A DNA stretch of 64,000 nucleotides, taken from assembly GCF_029937855.1 (NCBI RefSeq), contig NZ_JAPYPC010000011.1, positions 37,783-101,782 of the forward strand, written 5' to 3'. Of the stretch, positions 43,171 through 52,106 are shown piece after piece. Position 1 is the stretch's first letter. The number at the start of each line of letters is the position of its first letter. The notes below the pieces were generated by a model. The model saw nothing but the letters and a program-made list of their open reading frames with translations, searched no databases and was not told the DNA's origin. The position numbers were made by a program, and so were the translations under genes. This stretch comes from Christiangramia sp. (GTDB lineage: Bacteria > Bacteroidota > Bacteroidia > Flavobacteriales > Flavobacteriaceae).

Positions 43171-44073
43171 ATGCGGGTATTAATTACAGGTGCAACAGGA
43201 TTGATTGGCTCAGAACTGAGCAATTTGTGCCGCAACGAAGGGATAAAAATTAACTACCTGACTACCAACAAATCCAAAATTGAAAATAAGGAAGATTATC
43301 AGGGGTATTATTGGAATCCTAAAAATGAAGTCATAGAGGCTGGATGTATAAAAGACGTACATACTATTGTTCATCTGGCCGGAGCCAGTATTGCAGAGCC
43401 CTGGTCTAATTCTTACAAGAAAACCATCATTAAAAGCAGAACCAAAACCGCTGCTTTACTCCGTAAAACCTTGCAGGAAAATCCACATCAGGTTGAAAAT
43501 TATATTTCAGCCAGCGCAATCGGGGTGTATCCCAGTTCGTTGGAGAAATTATATTTTGAAGATGATAATCAGGTTGCTGATAATTTTGTGGGTAAAGTAG
43601 TTGAAAAATGGGAAGCAGCCGCAGATGAATTTGAGAAGTTAGGGCTTGATGTAGCTAAAATCAGGGTAGGTCTGGTACTCGCTGAAAATGGCGGTATGCT
43701 GGAAAAAATAAAAAAACCGGTTTCCTTAAATATGGGAGCTGCCCTGGGAAGTGGAAAACAATGGCAATCCTGGATTCATATAGAGGATCTTGCAGGGATC
43801 TTTTTATTTGCGATAAAAAATGATCTAACAGGAGTCTACAATGCTGTGGCGCCAAATCCGGTTACTAATAAAGAACTTACAAAAGAACTGGCAGGCAAAA
43901 TGGGAAAATCCGTTTGGTTACCAAATGTTCCAGCCTTCGCTTTAAAAGCTTTGCTGGGAGAAATGTCAGAAATCGTTTTATCCAGCCAGTTGGTAAGCAG
44001 CAAAAAAATTGAGAGTGCCGGTTATAATTTTAATTACACGAATCTTTCCAGGGCACTTGGAGATTTAACTTAA
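43171..44073 (+). CDS. TIGR01777 family SDR-type epimerase
   Basis: A 300-residue extended short-chain dehydrogenase-fold protein of the TIGR01777 (YfcH/SulA-like) family. MRVLITGATGLIGSEL is the NAD(P) site; TIVHLAGASIAEPWS, ISASAIGVYPSS and the C-terminal domain (DUF1731-like: LPNVPAFALKALLGEMSEIVLSSQ) are diagnostic. The catalytic tyrosine motif is atypical in this group. Substrate is unknown; E. coli YfcH has no assigned function. It is the last gene before a terminator at 44080. Confidence 0.93.
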   Translation: MRVLITGATGLIGSELSNLCRNEGIKINYLTTNKSKIENKEDYQGYYWNPKNEVIEAGCIKDVHTIVHLAGASIAEPWSNSYKKTIIKSRTKTAALLRKTLQENPHQVENYISASAIGVYPSSLEKLYFEDDNQVADNFVGKVVEKWEAAADEFEKLGLDVAKIRVGLVLAENGGMLEKIKKPVSLNMGAALGSGKQWQSWIHIEDLAGIFLFAIKNDLTGVYNAVAPNPVTNKELTKELAGKMGKSVWLPNVPAFALKALLGEMSEIVLSSQLVSSKKIESAGYNFNYTNLSRALGDLT

Positions 44074-44079
44074 AATAAA

Positions 44080-44106
44080 AAAGGCCGCCATCACTGGCAG
44101 CCTCTT
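44080..44106. terminator. Terminator between the epimerase and YceI genes
   Basis: GGCCGCC and GGCAGCC (one G-T pair) form a 7-base stem around ATCACT, with AAAAAA upstream and a weaker T-rich tract downstream. The minus-strand reading ends in TTTTTT, so it mainly serves the yceI transcript. Confidence 0.7.
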
Positions 44107-44125
44107 ATAAAATTCAAATTATAAA

Positions 44126-44794
44126 TTAAGCTTTTTTAGCTTTCAGATTTACTTTTAATGTAATATCATCATTGATGAATTTGTCACCTAAACCGTCAAA
44201 TACAGATTTTGAACCGTAATTCACATTCCATTTAGTACGATCTATCGTGAATTCTTCACTTGTAATTTCGATCGTCTCTCCGTTATTAGAAATATTTACC
44301 GGAAAAACAATGTTTTTGGTTTCCTCTTTAATCGTAAGGTTACCTTGAAGCATTGCCTGGCCTTCCTGCTCAGTAACTCCAGTTACTTCAAATGTAGCTT
44401 CAGGAAACTTAGTTACATTAAAAAAGTCACCTTCTTTTCCTTCAACAGTACCTTTTAAGTGAGCTTCAAGATTTGTTTTTTGCTCGCCTTCCAGATCTGT
44501 AACTTCAATAGATTCCATATCTATAACAAAGGTTCCACTTTCTACAACACTGTCATTGGCCATAAAAGTACCGTTAGTTACTTTAATTGTGCCGGTGTGA
44601 GTTCCCGTAGGTTTTTCACCTTTCCATTCTATTACAGAAGATGTAGTATCTACTTTAAATTCCATTGCTTCAGCTTCTGCAGTAGCAACTTCTTTAGATT
44701 CTGCCATTTCAGCCTCTTTATTTTCGTTCTTACATCCCGTAAAAGCCAGTCCAAGACCTGCAATTACAAATGCATTTAAAAAAATTCTTTTCAT
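44126..44794 (-). CDS. YceI family lipoprotein
   Basis: A 222-residue protein with a lipobox (FTGC, Cys21), an acidic linker rich in EAEMAESKEVATAEAEA, then a YceI domain from about residue 46. The lipocalin-like fold signature is visible: VIEWKGEKPTGTHTGTIKV, DMESIEVTDLEGEQ, FFNVTKFPEATFEVT and the end KFINDDITLKVNLKAKK. YceI proteins bind isoprenoid-type molecules such as polyprenyl chains and are exported. TACATTTG on the minus strand (44823-44830) is a possible -7 element. Confidence 0.93.
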   Translation of the reverse strand: MKRIFLNAFVIAGLGLAFTGCKNENKEAEMAESKEVATAEAEAMEFKVDTTSSVIEWKGEKPTGTHTGTIKVTNGTFMANDSVVESGTFVIDMESIEVTDLEGEQKTNLEAHLKGTVEGKEGDFFNVTKFPEATFEVTGVTEQEGQAMLQGNLTIKEETKNIVFPVNISNNGETIEITSEEFTIDRTKWNVNYGSKSVFDGLGDKFINDDITLKVNLKAKKA

Positions 44795-44949
44795 TAGGTT
44801 TAATGATTTTAAAAGTTCGGCGCAAATGTAAGCCGAAATTCATTCCACAGCTCATAAAATTTTACTAAAAATATCTTGTGACATTTTGACATTTTAATTG
44901 AATTGGCAACGAATTTGACCTGAAGTGCGTGAAAGAAAAATTAAAAACG

Positions 44950-45543
44950 ATGAGCCGAAAAGAAGATAAAATTAAAGACGAAGATAAAAAGGTGAAAGAC
45001 CAGGTGGAAGAAGCGATGAATGATGCTATAGATGAAGTAGAAGGAAATGACAATAATAGTAGTGACCCCCTTGAAATGGAAGAAGATGAGCTAACGGAAG
45101 AAGAGCTTTTGAAAGAAGAAGTGCAAAAAGAAAAAGATAAATTTTTAAGACTTTTTGCTGAATTTGAAAACTACAAAAGGCGTACTTCTAAAGAAAGGCT
45201 GGAATTATTCAAGACTGCCAACCAGGAAGTCATGACTGCCATGCTGCCTATATTAGATGATTTTGACAGGGCGTTAGCTGAATTAAAGAAGTCTGGCGAC
45301 GAAAACCTTCTGGTAGGGATTAATTTAATACATAATAAATTGAAGGAAACCCTTAAGGCAAAGGGATTAGAGCGAATTGAAGTGGAGCAGGGCTCAGATT
45401 TTGATTCTGAAGTACATGAAGCCATTACGCAGGTTCCGGCGCCATCTGATGATCTTAAAGGCAAGATTGTTGATGTAGTAGAGCCAGGATATAAACTTGG
45501 AGAGAGAATTATAAGATATCCAAAAGTAGTAACCGGAAAATAA
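44950..45543 (+). CDS. grpE: Nucleotide exchange factor GrpE
   Basis: GrpE releases ADP from DnaK. The product from ATG 44950 is 197 residues; a GTG 21 bases upstream is less likely. A long acidic coiled-coil (residues about 10-75) precedes the conserved LRLFAEFENYKRRTSKE, MLPILDDFDRAL, GINLIHNKLKETLKAKGLERI and the beta-domain EAITQVPAP...VEPGYKLGERIIRYPKV. dnaJ follows after 33 bases, giving a grpE-dnaJ unit; dnaK is not in the window. Confidence 0.95.
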   Translation: MSRKEDKIKDEDKKVKDQVEEAMNDAIDEVEGNDNNSSDPLEMEEDELTEEELLKEEVQKEKDKFLRLFAEFENYKRRTSKERLELFKTANQEVMTAMLPILDDFDRALAELKKSGDENLLVGINLIHNKLKETLKAKGLERIEVEQGSDFDSEVHEAITQVPAPSDDLKGKIVDVVEPGYKLGERIIRYPKVVTGK

Positions 45544-45576
45544 AAATCGCTTTTACAAATTTTGTAAAAACCCAAC

Positions 45577-46692
45577 ATGAAAGAAGATTATTACGAAATA
45601 TTAGGCTTAAGTAAAGATGCTTCAGCTGCAGAGATTAAAAAAGCATATAGAAAGAAGGCTTTAAAGTACCACCCAGATAAAAATCCGGGAGATACGGAAG
45701 CAGAAGAAATGTTCAAGAAATCTGCTGAGGCCTATGAAGTTTTAGGAAATCAGGAAAAGAGAGCCAAATATGATCGTTTTGGTCACCAGGCATTTGAAGG
45801 TGGTGGCTTTGGCGGTGGAGGTATGAATATGGATGACATCTTCAGCCAGTTTGGTGATATCTTTGGCGGCGGTTTTGGCGGCGGCGGATTTTCAGGTTTT
45901 GGCGGCTTTGGTGGCGGCCAGCGTAGGGCTAAAGGAAGTAATCTTAGAATACGCGTAAGTTTAAATCTGGAAGAGATTGCGAATGGATGCGAGAAGAAGA
46001 TAAAAGTTAAAAGGAAAGTTCAGGCTTCCGGTACTACTTATAAAACCTGCAGTACCTGTAAGGGTACAGGTCAGGTGACCAGAGTGACCAATACAATCCT
46101 GGGTAGAATGCAAACGGCATCTCCATGTACTACATGTGGTGGTAGTGGGCAGATGATAGATAAAAAGCCTGAAGGTTCAGATGCTCAGGGCCTCGTAATG
46201 CAGGAAGAAACCGTTTCGATCAAAATACCGGCCGGAGTTGAAGATGGAATGCAATTAAAGGTATCAGGAAAAGGAAATGATGCCCCAGGAAATGGAATTC
46301 CAGGAGATCTTCTCGTAGCGATCGAAGAAAAAGAGCATGCTACCTTGCAAAGAGAAGGTGATAATTTGCATTATGACCTTTATATAAGTTATTCTGAAGC
46401 TGCTTTAGGTACTTCTAAGGAAATTGATACCGTTACAGGTAAAGTTCGTATTAAGATTGAAGAAGGGGTACAGTCTGGTAAGATATTAAGACTTAGAGGA
46501 AAAGGTATTAGCAGTATTAATGGATATGGAAAAGGCGATCTTCTGGTTCATGTAAATGTATGGACCCCTAAAACCTTATCCAGGGAACAAAAAGAATTTT
46601 TTGAAAGAATGGCTGATGATGAGAACTTCCAGCCGAATCCGGAAAAAAATGATAAATCATTCTTTGAAAAAGTTAAAGATATGTTTTCTTAG
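45577..46692 (+). CDS. dnaJ: Chaperone DnaJ with a single zinc centre
   Basis: A 371-residue type-I J-protein. The J-domain has HPD at residues 32-34, then a Gly/Phe-rich linker (about 67-110), then a zinc-finger region and the C-terminal substrate-binding domains. Only two CxxCxGxG repeats are present, CSTCKGTG (Cys158, Cys161) and CTTCGGSG (Cys184, Cys187), corresponding to motifs 2 and 3. Motifs 1 and 4 are absent, so only one zinc site can form, whereas E. coli DnaJ has two. This is recalled as usual for flavobacteria. It is paired with grpE and followed by two terminators. Confidence 0.96.
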   Translation: MKEDYYEILGLSKDASAAEIKKAYRKKALKYHPDKNPGDTEAEEMFKKSAEAYEVLGNQEKRAKYDRFGHQAFEGGGFGGGGMNMDDIFSQFGDIFGGGFGGGGFSGFGGFGGGQRRAKGSNLRIRVSLNLEEIANGCEKKIKVKRKVQASGTTYKTCSTCKGTGQVTRVTNTILGRMQTASPCTTCGGSGQMIDKKPEGSDAQGLVMQEETVSIKIPAGVEDGMQLKVSGKGNDAPGNGIPGDLLVAIEEKEHATLQREGDNLHYDLYISYSEAALGTSKEIDTVTGKVRIKIEEGVQSGKILRLRGKGISSINGYGKGDLLVHVNVWTPKTLSREQKEFFERMADDENFQPNPEKNDKSFFEKVKDMFS

Positions 46693-46728
46693 AAAGCCAA
46701 TTTTAAGAAAAAATTTATATATTTGAGA

Positions 46729-46755
46729 ATCACTAAGTCTTTTAGTGATAATTTT
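46729..46755 (+). terminator. First terminator after dnaJ
   Basis: ATCACTAA and TTAGTGAT (46729-46736 with 46742-46749) form a perfect stem, followed by TTTTT. A TATATTTG sequence just before it (46718-46725) fits a -7 element but no -33 was seen. Confidence 0.75.
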
Positions 46756-46777
46756 TCTTTTTCATAGCAATTTTTTT

Positions 46778-46813
46778 CCCATCCTTAATTTATTAAGGGT
46801 GGGTTTTGTTTTT
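46778..46813 (+). terminator. Second terminator after dnaJ
   Basis: CCCATCCTTAAT and ATTAAGGGTGGG form a 12-base stem with one mismatch around TT, followed by TTTTGTTTTT. Tandem terminators before the ABC operon. Confidence 0.85.
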
Positions 46814-46901
46814 ATAGAGGTTTTTCAAATTATAAAATCCTCTTAATAGCCTTTTACTCTCTTCCTATTTATATATCTTTAACACTTCTACAATTCGCTA
46901 T

Positions 46902-47831
46902 ATGGAAAATCTTTTGGTTGCGGAAAATATTTATAAACGCTTCGGAAATTTCACTGCACTCAATAACGTTTCAATAAATATCCCTAAAGAAAGTATATTT
47001 GGTCTATTAGGTCCCAATGGCGCAGGAAAGACCACTTTGCTCCGAATTATCAACCAAATTACCATGCCCGATGAAGGTAAGATTTACCTTGGAGGCAGGC
47101 CGCTTCATCCAGATGATATCGCCCATATTGGATACCTTCCGGAAGAAAGGGGGCTTTATAAATCCATGAAAGTGGGGGAGCAGGCGCTTTATCTTGCCAG
47201 GCTTAAAGGATTGTCTAAAGCTGAAGCAAAGGAAAGGCTGCAATTTTGGTTCAAGAAACTGGAAATTGAAGGTTGGTGGGATAAAAAGATACAGGAACTT
47301 TCTAAAGGGATGGCGCAAAAAGTACAATTTGTCATTACCGTTTTGCACAGGCCGAAATTGCTCATTTTTGATGAGCCCTTTAGTGGTTTTGATCCGGTAA
47401 ATGCAAACCTTATAAAAGACGAAATTCTACAGTTAAAAGAAGAGGGAGCTACGATTTTATTTTCAACCCATCGTATGGAAAGCGTTGAAGAACTTTGTGA
47501 ATATATTGCTTTGATCCATAAATCCAATAAGCTTTTAGACGGCAAGGTTTCAGATATAAAAAAGCAATACAAATCAAATACTTTTGAAGTGGGGCTGGAT
47601 GCCGTAGACGAACCTACCCTAAAACGTGAGCTGGAAGATCGTTTTACGGTAGGACCAGCGAAATTTAAAAGTATTCAGAACGATTTAAAACTAACGATTA
47701 AATTAAAGAATAATGAATCTTCCAACGATTTGATTCAGTTCTTACTCAGCCGGGCCAGAATCAATCATTTTGTGGAGGTGATTCCTTCTGTGAACGATAT
47801 TTTTATTAAAACCGTGACTCAACATGCGTAA
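46902..47831 (+). CDS. ABC transporter ATP-binding protein (NatA type)
   Basis: A 309-residue ABC ATPase: Walker A GPNGAGKTT (residues about 37-45), signature LSKGMAQKVQF, Walker B LLIFDEPFSGFD, and a C-terminal regulatory part (DUF4162-like). The arrangement matches NatA, the ATPase of Na+-exporting ABC-2 transporters, but substrate cannot be read from it. It is the first gene of a plus-strand operon whose five genes overlap end to start; the permease gene begins 8 bases before this stop. Upstream are the dnaJ terminators, so a promoter in 46814-46901 is expected. Confidence 0.92.
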   Translation: MENLLVAENIYKRFGNFTALNNVSINIPKESIFGLLGPNGAGKTTLLRIINQITMPDEGKIYLGGRPLHPDDIAHIGYLPEERGLYKSMKVGEQALYLARLKGLSKAEAKERLQFWFKKLEIEGWWDKKIQELSKGMAQKVQFVITVLHRPKLLIFDEPFSGFDPVNANLIKDEILQLKEEGATILFSTHRMESVEELCEYIALIHKSNKLLDGKVSDIKKQYKSNTFEVGLDAVDEPTLKRELEDRFTVGPAKFKSIQNDLKLTIKLKNNESSNDLIQFLLSRARINHFVEVIPSVNDIFIKTVTQHA

Positions 47832-49122
47832 TCTAAAACTTATCATTAACCGGGAATATATGGCGAGGGTCAAAAATAAGACCTTTATTGTCATGACTTT
47901 TTTGAGTCCGTTGATCTTCGTGGGGATGATCCTGCTTATAGCCTATTTAAGTATGCTGAATAGTACGGAACAGAAGATTATAGGTATTCATGATGAGAGT
48001 GGCATGTTTGCAGCCGAATTCAAGGATGGTGAACAGGTACAGTATTTAGATTATTCCGAAAAAGAGCTTGAAATCGCCCGTCAGGAGGTGCTGGATAATG
48101 AATATTTTGGCCTGATCCATATTTCAGAATTAGATAGAATTACAGGTAAACCAGCTAATATCGAATTTTTAGGAAAAGACACTCCGGGTTTTGGAACTAT
48201 TGAAAATATTGAAAAAACCATTTCAGATAAATTAACCAGGGAGCAGCTTATCGCAAAAGGAATTGATGTTTCTGAAATTGATAAAGCACGTGCCGATGTA
48301 AGTGTGCAGATCCAGAATTTTTCCGGAGAGCGAAGCTCTAAAATGTCTAATTATATCAAGATGTTTTTTGGAGGCGCAGCAGGTTATCTTTTAATGATGT
48401 TCATCATTATTTATGGTAATATGGTAATGCGAAGTGTGATCGAAGAAAAAACCAACCGAATTATTGAAATTATCGTTTCTTCAGTAAAACCATTTCAGTT
48501 ATTGTTGGGAAAGGTTCTTGGAACTTCATTGGCCGGGATAACCCAATTTACGGTTTGGGTAATTTTAGGAAGTGTTCTCCTGCTGGGAATTTCCTCATTT
48601 TTAGGGATCGATCCTGCTGCAGCACAATCCCCGGCCTCAGCAGCTATAGAGAATGCAGCAAGACCGGAGATCAATCAGCTGGTGGTAGATATTCTCAAGC
48701 TGCCTTATGCAAGTTTACTTACCTTCTTCGTTATCTATTTTATTGGAGGGTATTTCTTGTATAGTGCGATATATGCGGCGATTGGTGCTGCAGTAGATAG
48801 TGAAACAGATACACAACAATTCATGTTTCCTATTATTCTTCCGCTAATTCTTGGGATTTACGTTGGATTCTTTTCTGTAGTTGAGAACCCACATGGAACG
48901 GTTTCTACTATTTTCTCTATAATTCCCTTAACGTCTCCTATAGTAATGTTAATGAGAATTCCTTTTGGAGTGCCATGGTGGGAAATTACCGCTTCCATAA
49001 TTATATTAATTGCCACAAATTTTGGAGTTTTATGGTTGTCGGCTAAGATTTATCGCGTAGGAATTTTGATGTATGGCAAGAAGCCCAGTTATAAAGAACT
49101 GTATAAATGGCTCAAATATTAA
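47824..49122 (+). CDS. ABC-2 type permease (NatB-like)
   Basis: A 432-residue membrane protein with one N-terminal helix (FIVMTFLSPLIFVGMILLIAYL), an extracytoplasmic domain of about 150 residues, and five or six C-terminal helices. VIEEKTNRIIEIIVSSVKPFQLLLGKVLG is the characteristic ABC-2 permease coupling segment, and IIPLTSPIVMLMRIPFGVPWWEI is the last conserved block. It is the membrane partner of the ATPase just upstream, with an 8-base overlap. NatB-type pairs export Na+ or small compounds; that assignment is by family only. It overlaps the next gene by up to 16 bases. Confidence 0.93.
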   Translation: MRNLKLIINREYMARVKNKTFIVMTFLSPLIFVGMILLIAYLSMLNSTEQKIIGIHDESGMFAAEFKDGEQVQYLDYSEKELEIARQEVLDNEYFGLIHISELDRITGKPANIEFLGKDTPGFGTIENIEKTISDKLTREQLIAKGIDVSEIDKARADVSVQIQNFSGERSSKMSNYIKMFFGGAAGYLLMMFIIIYGNMVMRSVIEEKTNRIIEIIVSSVKPFQLLLGKVLGTSLAGITQFTVWVILGSVLLLGISSFLGIDPAAAQSPASAAIENAARPEINQLVVDILKLPYASLLTFFVIYFIGGYFLYSAIYAAIGAAVDSETDTQQFMFPIILPLILGIYVGFFSVVENPHGTVSTIFSIIPLTSPIVMLMRIPFGVPWWEITASIIILIATNFGVLWLSAKIYRVGILMYGKKPSYKELYKWLKY

Positions 49123-50051
49123 GTATGCAGGATCAAACAACTAAAGAAAAAGTTACAGAGGTTATTGAGCAGGATATCTGGGGTCTCATAAAAGAGTTTT
49201 GGAATGCTGGTTTTAGTTATACTATTAGTAACGAAGAAGTAAAAATTACGGTAGGATTAATAGTTCTGGTGGTACTTGCTTTTCTTTTAACCAGTGTAGT
49301 TTTACGGGTGATAAGATCTTTTATAACCTCAAAACTCTTAGAAGAAGATAAGCTAAAGTTCATTAGTGTATTTAAGTTCATTAAATATTTTGTTTATCTC
49401 ACTGTAATTCTCATAACCTTAAGCTCGGCAGGTGTGGATGTTACCATACTTTTAACTGCTTCTGCCGCCTTGTTTGTAGGTCTTGGACTTGCCTTACAGG
49501 AATTATTTCAGGACGTTATTGGGGGTATTTTTATAATTTTAGATAAATCCTTACTGGTTGGAGATGTTATTGAACTGGAAGGGAGAGTAGCTCGTGTCTT
49601 TGAAATAAAACTCAGAACTACAAGAGCGCTTACCCGGGATGATAAAGTAATGATCATTCCCAATCATAAATTTATTAGTGATACCGTTTATAATTATACC
49701 CAAAACCATAAAACCACCAGGGAAGCTGTTAAAGTTGGAGTTTCCTACGGAAGTGATATTGAGAAAGTGAGAGAGGTTCTACTGGAGTGTACCAGGGAGC
49801 AAAAAGGAATTTTAAAGAAGCCTGAACCTTTTGTGCTTTTTGAAGACTTTGGGGATTCAGCTTTGTTATTCGGATTACATTTTTATATTTCAGATAGTTT
49901 CGTAGATCCCAAAGTGAAGAGTGAATTACGATTTAAAATCAATCATAAGTTTAGATTGAATAATATCACCATTCCATTCCCACAAAGGGATGTCCATATG
50001 TTTTATCCCAGGGAAACAGGAAGCAATGAAGAATTGACTGATGATGCATAA
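49107..50051 (+). CDS. Mechanosensitive ion channel, MscS family
   Basis: A 314-residue MscS-type channel. Two or three N-terminal helices precede the pore helix with the Ala/Gly pattern TASAALFVGLGLALQELFQDVIGGIFI, then the cytoplasmic beta domain IELEGRVARVFEIKLRTTRALTRDDKVMIIPN and the C-terminal alpha/beta region. The start at 49107 overlaps the permease gene by 16 bases; an internal ATG at 49125, 2 bases after the permease stop, is equally possible. MscS proteins open on membrane tension to release osmolytes. It lies within a tight operon of transport and envelope genes. Confidence 0.93.
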   Translation: MAQILSMQDQTTKEKVTEVIEQDIWGLIKEFWNAGFSYTISNEEVKITVGLIVLVVLAFLLTSVVLRVIRSFITSKLLEEDKLKFISVFKFIKYFVYLTVILITLSSAGVDVTILLTASAALFVGLGLALQELFQDVIGGIFIILDKSLLVGDVIELEGRVARVFEIKLRTTRALTRDDKVMIIPNHKFISDTVYNYTQNHKTTREAVKVGVSYGSDIEKVREVLLECTREQKGILKKPEPFVLFEDFGDSALLFGLHFYISDSFVDPKVKSELRFKINHKFRLNNITIPFPQRDVHMFYPRETGSNEELTDDA

Positions 50052-50940
50052 AAGACTTATTTTTCTTATTCTTTTAGGATTCAGTATAAATTCCTTTTGC
50101 CAGTCTACAGATCTGGCCAGGTTGGAGTATACTTACTTTCCACAGAAAAATTCAGATAATTCCTTTAGAAGGTCAAGGGCACAGGTAGCTTTTCCTATAT
50201 CATTGAAAAAAGAAGGCTCCTATTTAATTCCTGGCCTTGAATATAGAAACGTTCATTTTAAATATGATGATCCTGAATTGTTCAATACAGGAGATTTAGA
50301 TCGATTTCAAAGCTTTACGGCTACATTGGGATATACCTTTAAAATGGATGAAATCTGGAGGTTTGGAGCTCAGGGCGGGGTGAAAATAGCCTCAAATTTT
50401 GATCGCGGAGATATTTTGAAAGATGATCTCATTTATACCGGCGCGGTTTTTTTTATCAAAATAAAAGAAGACGATAGATATTACGAGCCCTGGAGACTCA
50501 TTCTGGGTCTTCAGTATTCTACAACTACCGGTTTTCCCTTTCCGCTACCTATTGTAAATTATTATAAAAGATGGGACGAAAAATGGTCTTATATGCTAGG
50601 CACCCCAAAATCCAATTTAAAGTATTATTTTGATGACAGACATGAAGCCCAGTTTTTTGTGACCCTGGATGGTTTTTTCTCAAATGTTCAGAATAACTTT
50701 GATACCACTCCTGAAATTGAGAATAATGATAAGCTCGCAGAAAGTATGTCCATGACCATTCTTTTGAGTGGTTTGGGATATGAATTCATGCTTACTGAAC
50801 ACTTGAAATTCTATCTATATGGCGGGCATACTTTAATAAATGATATACGATTTAGGGATGTAGATAGAAATGATGTTTATACTATAAACGATACAAATAC
50901 ATTTTACGTTAGAAGCGGATTAAAATTTACGATACTATAA
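50041..50940 (+). CDS. Predicted outer-membrane beta-barrel protein (DUF6268-like)
   Basis: A 299-residue protein with a signal peptide (ending NSFCQ; two adjacent ATGs at 50041 and 50044) and a beta-rich body with alternating aromatic strands, ending VRSGLKFTIL. It resembles DUF6268 proteins of Bacteroidota: AQVAFPISLKKEGSYLIPGLEYRNV, TATLGYTFKMDEIWRFGAQGGVKIASNFD and LGLQYSTTTGFPFPLPIVNYY. Such proteins are presumed outer-membrane barrels, function unknown. It overlaps the MscS gene by 11 bases and shares one base (TAATG) with the response-regulator gene. Confidence 0.8.
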   Translation: MMHKRLIFLILLGFSINSFCQSTDLARLEYTYFPQKNSDNSFRRSRAQVAFPISLKKEGSYLIPGLEYRNVHFKYDDPELFNTGDLDRFQSFTATLGYTFKMDEIWRFGAQGGVKIASNFDRGDILKDDLIYTGAVFFIKIKEDDRYYEPWRLILGLQYSTTTGFPFPLPIVNYYKRWDEKWSYMLGTPKSNLKYYFDDRHEAQFFVTLDGFFSNVQNNFDTTPEIENNDKLAESMSMTILLSGLGYEFMLTEHLKFYLYGGHTLINDIRFRDVDRNDVYTINDTNTFYVRSGLKFTIL

Positions 50941-52106
50941 TGGCAAAAATTTTATTAATAGAAGACGAAGCATCGATTAGGAGGGTTTTAAATAAAATTC
51001 TTACTGAAGAAAGCAAAGATTATCATGTTACCGAAGCCGAAGATGGATTGGAAGGTATGGAATTGGTGAAAAATGAAGATTTTGACCTTATTCTGTGTGA
51101 TATAAAAATGCCAAAAATGGATGGTGTTGAGGTGTTGGAGGCTGTGAAAAAGATAAAACCGGAAATTCCGGTGGTTATGATCTCCGGTCATGGTGATCTG
51201 GATACTGCAGTGAATACCATGAAAATTGGAGCTTTCGATTATATTTCTAAACCGCCAGATCTAAACCGACTTTTAAATACGGTTCGTAACGCTTTAGACC
51301 GAAAGGAGCTTGTGGTAGAAAACACAAGGCTTAAAAAGAAGGTGAGCAAGAACTACCAGATGATTGGTGAATCTGAAGCAATTCAGAATATCAAGGATAT
51401 GATTGAAAAGGTTGCGCATACCGATGCGCGTGTTCTAATCACTGGTCCCAATGGTACGGGAAAAGAATTGGTAGCTCATTGGCTTCATCAAAAAAGTGAT
51501 CGTTCTAAAGGACCTATGGTAGAGGTTAATTGTGCTGCCATCCCTTCAGAATTGATCGAAAGTGAACTTTTTGGCCATGTGAAAGGAGCTTTTACTTCCG
51601 CTAATAAAGACAGGGCAGGGAAGTTTGAGGCAGCAAATAAAGGAACGATCTTTCTGGATGAAATTGGCGATATGAGCCTTTCAGCCCAGGCGAAGGTTTT
51701 AAGGGCGCTTCAGGAAAATAGAATTTCTAGAGTAGGTAGCGACAAGGATATTAAGGTAGATGTTAGAGTAGTTGCGGCTACGAATAAGGATCTTAAGAAA
51801 GAAATCGAAGAGAATAATTTCAGGGAGGATCTTTATCATAGGCTTGCCGTGATCCTTATTGAAGTGCCGGCTTTAAAAGATCGAAAAGAAGATATTCCTC
51901 TATTGGTTGATTATTTCAGTGAAAAGATCGCCCAGGAGCAGGGCACCAACAAAAAGGAGTTTACTGAAGATGCGATACAGGTTTTAAAAGAAAGCGAATG
52001 GCGCGGAAACGTTCGGGAACTAAGAAATGTGGTGGAACGATTATTTATCCTTGGCGGAAAAGAGATTACCGATGAAGATGTAAAACTTTTCGGAAGCCGT
52101 TTCTAA
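50940..52106 (+). CDS. Sigma-54-dependent response regulator (NtrC family) lacking the HTH domain
   Basis: A 388-residue NtrC-type activator. The receiver domain has the phospho-acceptor Asp54 (ILCDIKMPKMDG). The AAA+ domain has a Walker A-like GPNGTGKE (about 169-176), GAFTSA at 216-221 for contact with sigma-54, and GTIFLDEIGDM as Walker B. The protein ends after ELRNVVERLFILGGKEITDEDVKLFG, so the usual C-terminal Fis-type HTH (about 60-80 residues) is absent, and the next gene is convergent, leaving no room for it. It may act from solution. It ends the five-gene operon, and no histidine kinase gene is adjacent. Confidence 0.93.
   Translation: MAKILLIEDEASIRRVLNKILTEESKDYHVTEAEDGLEGMELVKNEDFDLILCDIKMPKMDGVEVLEAVKKIKPEIPVVMISGHGDLDTAVNTMKIGAFDYISKPPDLNRLLNTVRNALDRKELVVENTRLKKKVSKNYQMIGESEAIQNIKDMIEKVAHTDARVLITGPNGTGKELVAHWLHQKSDRSKGPMVEVNCAAIPSELIESELFGHVKGAFTSANKDRAGKFEAANKGTIFLDEIGDMSLSAQAKVLRALQENRISRVGSDKDIKVDVRVVAATNKDLKKEIEENNFREDLYHRLAVILIEVPALKDRKEDIPLLVDYFSEKIAQEQGTNKKEFTEDAIQVLKESEWRGNVRELRNVVERLFILGGKEITDEDVKLFGSRF

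Noticed and set aside
46718..46755. Small RNA between a TATATTTG element and the first dnaJ terminator
   Set aside because: The transcript would be under 25 bases and no -33 element is present; the hairpin is better read as a dnaJ terminator.
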